Source: Progne subis subis
Lineage: Eukaryota > Chordata > Aves > Passeriformes > Hirundinidae
Length of the DNA: 64,000 nucleotides
Direction of reading: 5' to 3'
Assembly (NCBI GenBank): GCA_022316685.1
Contig: JAKJHU010000183.1
Coordinates: forward strand, 62,001-126,000
Shown: piece by piece, positions 61,954 through 64,000 of the stretch
Position numbering within the stretch: position 1 is the first letter of the stretch
Layout of the letters: the number at the start of each line of letters is the position of its first letter
Position numbers and translations under genes: made by a program
Notes under the pieces: model-generated
What the model was told of the DNA's origin: nothing
Databases searched by the model: none
The model's input: only the letters and a program-made list of their open reading frames with translations

Positions 61954-62977
61954 TAAGGGCTACATTGCTTCTGCCTATGGATTTACCATTTTAAACTCCA
62001 GTGCAAACCAGGGTGTTCCATTACCAGACTCTGAATTTAGGCTGTTTATCCAAAAGTCTAAGGAACCATGCTTCCACTTGCTCCTGGCACACGGGAACTT
62101 GCCCAGTGCCTGGATTAACTCCATGCTGCTGGAACCAGGGGCAGGATTCAACATATGGTGATGAGCCACAAGCCTGGATTTGTAGCGAAAAAGCCCTTTC
62201 CTCCAAAACCTATGTCAGAAAGATATCCTGCATTCGGTGTATTTATTTTTCTTCTATTTTCTTTTTTTTTTTTTTTTTTTTTCCTTCTTTCCAGACTGTC
62301 CAGCGTCCGCGACTGAAGTGGAATTGGGATATATCCAAGTTTGTAGCTTCTGAAACCTTAAAAACCTCAAGAAAACTGGTCCAAAAGACCCCTCTTGACC
62401 TCCCTCGCTCTGAACTCTCACGGAGCATTTTAGACTGAGCAGCGAAACAGCACCGAAGAGAAAGGGCTGAGACTTTGCAACATCTCTCCCCAAAATAACT
62501 GACCAAAGAGAGAAGGAGAAGCAACATTCCTTGTTCTTCACTGTTGCTGGGATTTTGTCTGTCTGTCTGCGTTTGGTGTTTCATTGCTAATTTTTTTTTT
62601 TTTTTTTTTTTTTTTTTCTGGAAACAATCTTAATTCAGGAACACATTTATGAGGCGTCTTTGGGTTCGAGTTTTACTTCCCCTTAAGTGTATTATTCTCT
62701 TTTTTTTTTTTTTTAATTCCAAGCCTGATTTCTTGTACAGTCATGGCAAAACTGGACCAGGGCTCTCAGCAAAAATAGGAAAAGAAGGAAAAAAGCCCAC
62801 CATGCCCCTAGCTCCCTGCATGATTTATTTCAAGTACAGCCTGGATTACAGACTGCTCTCCACTTATTGCTCCATGATTTGCTACCGCTCATCCCCTTCC
62901 TCCTTTTCTTTTTTTTTTAATTTTTTTTTTTGTTTTGTTTTCATTTTCTGTTCCAGTGTATATGTTGCTTATTTGTT

Positions 62978-62986
62978 TTATTTATT
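62978..62986 (+). promoter_or_regulatory. AU-rich element in the inferred 3' UTR
   Basis: TTATTTATT matches the AU-rich nonamer bound by mRNA decay factors such as the TTP family. It lies 66 bases before the poly(A) signal, within a T-rich context. Confidence 0.4.
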
Positions 62987-63051
62987 GAGATATTTTTAAC
63001 GAGCTAAGACACTGCAATGTCGCTGTGTATACTGCTTCTCCTGCCAGTAAA

Positions 63052-63057
63052 AATAAA
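63052..63057 (+). terminator. TWIST2: Poly(A) signal, inferred end of TWIST2
   Basis: A canonical AATAAA is followed by a CA at 63067-63068, a likely cleavage point, and then a GT-rich stretch (GGGGGTTTGGGATTTATG). All three parts of a cleavage and polyadenylation site are present at normal spacing. Confidence 0.65.
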
Positions 63058-63074
63058 GATGTCGTGCAGCTACC

Positions 63075-63374
63075 GGGGGTTTGGGATTTATGTTCTTGAC
63101 TCCACAGCCCCCAGCAGAGGCTGAGACTCTTCCTTGCACCCCACAATGTTTTGACACTCAGAACTTTGGCTAAAAACTCTTTCCCAGGGTGGGAAGCGGG
63201 GTGATGGGGTGCAGAGGGTAGGAGCATCACTTCAGCTGATGGCTGCAGGATGATTTGACTTGGAATGGACTTTAAAACCCAACAGATTGCACTAGACCAG
63301 GATCGGGAAACGTGGGGCTAAATTATCCCAAAGGACCTTTTCTCCCCATCAGCTATGGGAAGAAGAAAAAGGGG

Positions 63375-63405
<31 letters not shown>

Positions 63406-64000
63406 AAACCAAAAAACCCTCCCTGCTGTGGTGTCTAGGGCCATTAAAAAATAAATCATGTCATTCCATCCCAACCAGCTTTGAGGGAAAACATTTTAAG
63501 ACACCAAATCATGGGCCTCTCTGTGTGTGCATCAGATACATTAATTCCCTGATAGGTTGCCGAGCCCCAATGTCAAGTGTTTATTTTAAAACAGGCCTGG
63601 TTGCATGGAGGAAAATTCATCACATCCATTAGAAGCTCTTACTTAAAAGCAAATGACATCTCAGTCTGGGCTCTGGGTACCAGCAGAGCCAAAAGCACCA
63701 TTTTAAGAAGGTGAATTTAACAGCTGTCAGACGATGCAGCACACGGAATGACTTTTCTCCCCTCCGAGGAATGTGTGGTTTTTTTGCATCAGTTACTGCA
63801 ATTTTGGGAACCTCTAACGGTGCTCCAGGTTGTGATTCCACCGCAAGATGTGGCGTTTTTCCAAGCACGGGCACCGAAATTCAAATCTGACGGCTTGTCA
63901 GGGAGCCTGTGGTGCTGCTCTGCTGTGCCAGGAGGTGCTCAGGAGCAGGAGGACGTGGCTGGATTTTCCCAAGGATCTGTGCCATGTGCCTTCCTCGCTG
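63075..64000. other. Downstream flank
   Basis: No gene or clear mobile element. A poly-A run occupies 63375-63401. In mammals HDAC4 lies further downstream of TWIST2. No HDAC4 exon is visible here. Confidence 0.5.
63375..63401. repeat. Poly-A run
   Basis: About 27 A, with A-rich flanks (GAAAAAGGGG before, AAAACCAAAAAACC after). Confidence 0.9.

Larger units (their letters stand above)
37141..62294 (+). other. TWIST2: TWIST2 intron within the 3' UTR (inferred)
   Basis: The donor GGG/GTAGGT at 37141 lies 29 bases after the stop codon. This matches the known Twist gene layout, in which a single intron follows the stop. The proposed acceptor is the long T tract and TTCCTTCTTTCCAG ending at 62294. 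Length would be 25154 bases. No coding sequence is supported inside. The first 14 kb (to about 51.17 kb) show no clear CR1. The last 11 kb hold at least nine CR1 pieces plus minisatellites. The donor is convincing. The acceptor is supported only by its context and the poly(A) signal beyond it. Confidence 0.6.
62295..63068 (+). other. TWIST2: TWIST2 non-coding exon 2 / 3' UTR (inferred)
   Basis: It begins ACTGTCCAGCG after a long pyrimidine tract and CAG and ends after AATAAA at 63052. Its frame is not sustained as coding. It contains T homopolymers at 62591-62617 and 62701-62714 and an AU-rich nonamer TTATTTATT at 62978-62986, typical of regulated 3' UTRs. Twist genes are known to have a non-coding second exon. 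The assignment to TWIST2 rests on strand, position and splice signals; an unrelated transcript cannot be excluded. Confidence 0.5.

Noticed and set aside
63243..63300. Possible further CR1 tail (TTGACTTGGAATGGACTTTAA)
   Set aside because: Only a loose resemblance, and the order of blocks does not follow the CR1 end.
1..64000. CRISPR arrays, bacterial operons, tRNA or rRNA genes, endogenous retroviral genes
   Set aside because: Nothing of these kinds was recognised by eye on either strand. A tRNA or retroviral search was not run.

Overview
The window is vertebrate nuclear DNA, most likely from a bird. The evidence is the set of short, 5'-truncated CR1 LINE 3' ends on both strands, the absence of any Alu/SINE or mammalian L1 signature, and a bird-like TWIST2 locus. 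A passerine is plausible but cannot be shown from this window. Coding density is very low: two basic helix-loop-helix (bHLH) transcription factor genes, both on the + strand and about 31 kb apart, occupy under 1 kb of coding sequence in 64 kb.

Layout. (1) 1-5.2 kb: intergenic, with two CR1 scraps. (2) 5258-7181: a two-exon bHLH gene encoding 161 aa, whose bHLH resembles the PTF1A/FERD3L/Fer2 group and is closest, as I recall the families, to insect Fer2. Its last 12 residues come from a tiny second exon. (3) 7.2-36.1 kb: intergenic. It holds CR1 fragments near 7.7, 11.1, 27.2, 28.7 and 31.9 kb, many A/T tracts and microsatellites, and a 335-bp degenerate hexamer array at 17465-17799. (4) 36.1-37.14 kb: promoter, 5' leader and exon 1 of TWIST2, with an intact 160-aa CDS. 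(5) 37141-62294: inferred TWIST2 intron inside the 3' UTR. Its first 14 kb lack any clear CR1, while its last 11 kb carry at least nine CR1 pieces. (6) 62295 to about 63068: inferred non-coding TWIST2 exon 2, with an AU-rich element and an AATAAA signal. (7) 63.1-64 kb: nothing recognised.

How it fits together. TWIST2 (Dermo1) is a mesenchymal/dermal bHLH regulator. As I recall, the paralogous human locus carries FERD3L about 30 kb upstream of TWIST1 in the same orientation. Here a FERD3L/Fer2-group bHLH lies about 31 kb upstream of TWIST2 in the same orientation. This looks like a duplicated Twist-Fer gene pair in which this lineage kept a Fer2-type member that, to my knowledge, has no human counterpart. 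That gene, its almost invisible second exon and the paired synteny are the main discoveries to check. All family statements are from memory; no alignment or database search was run.
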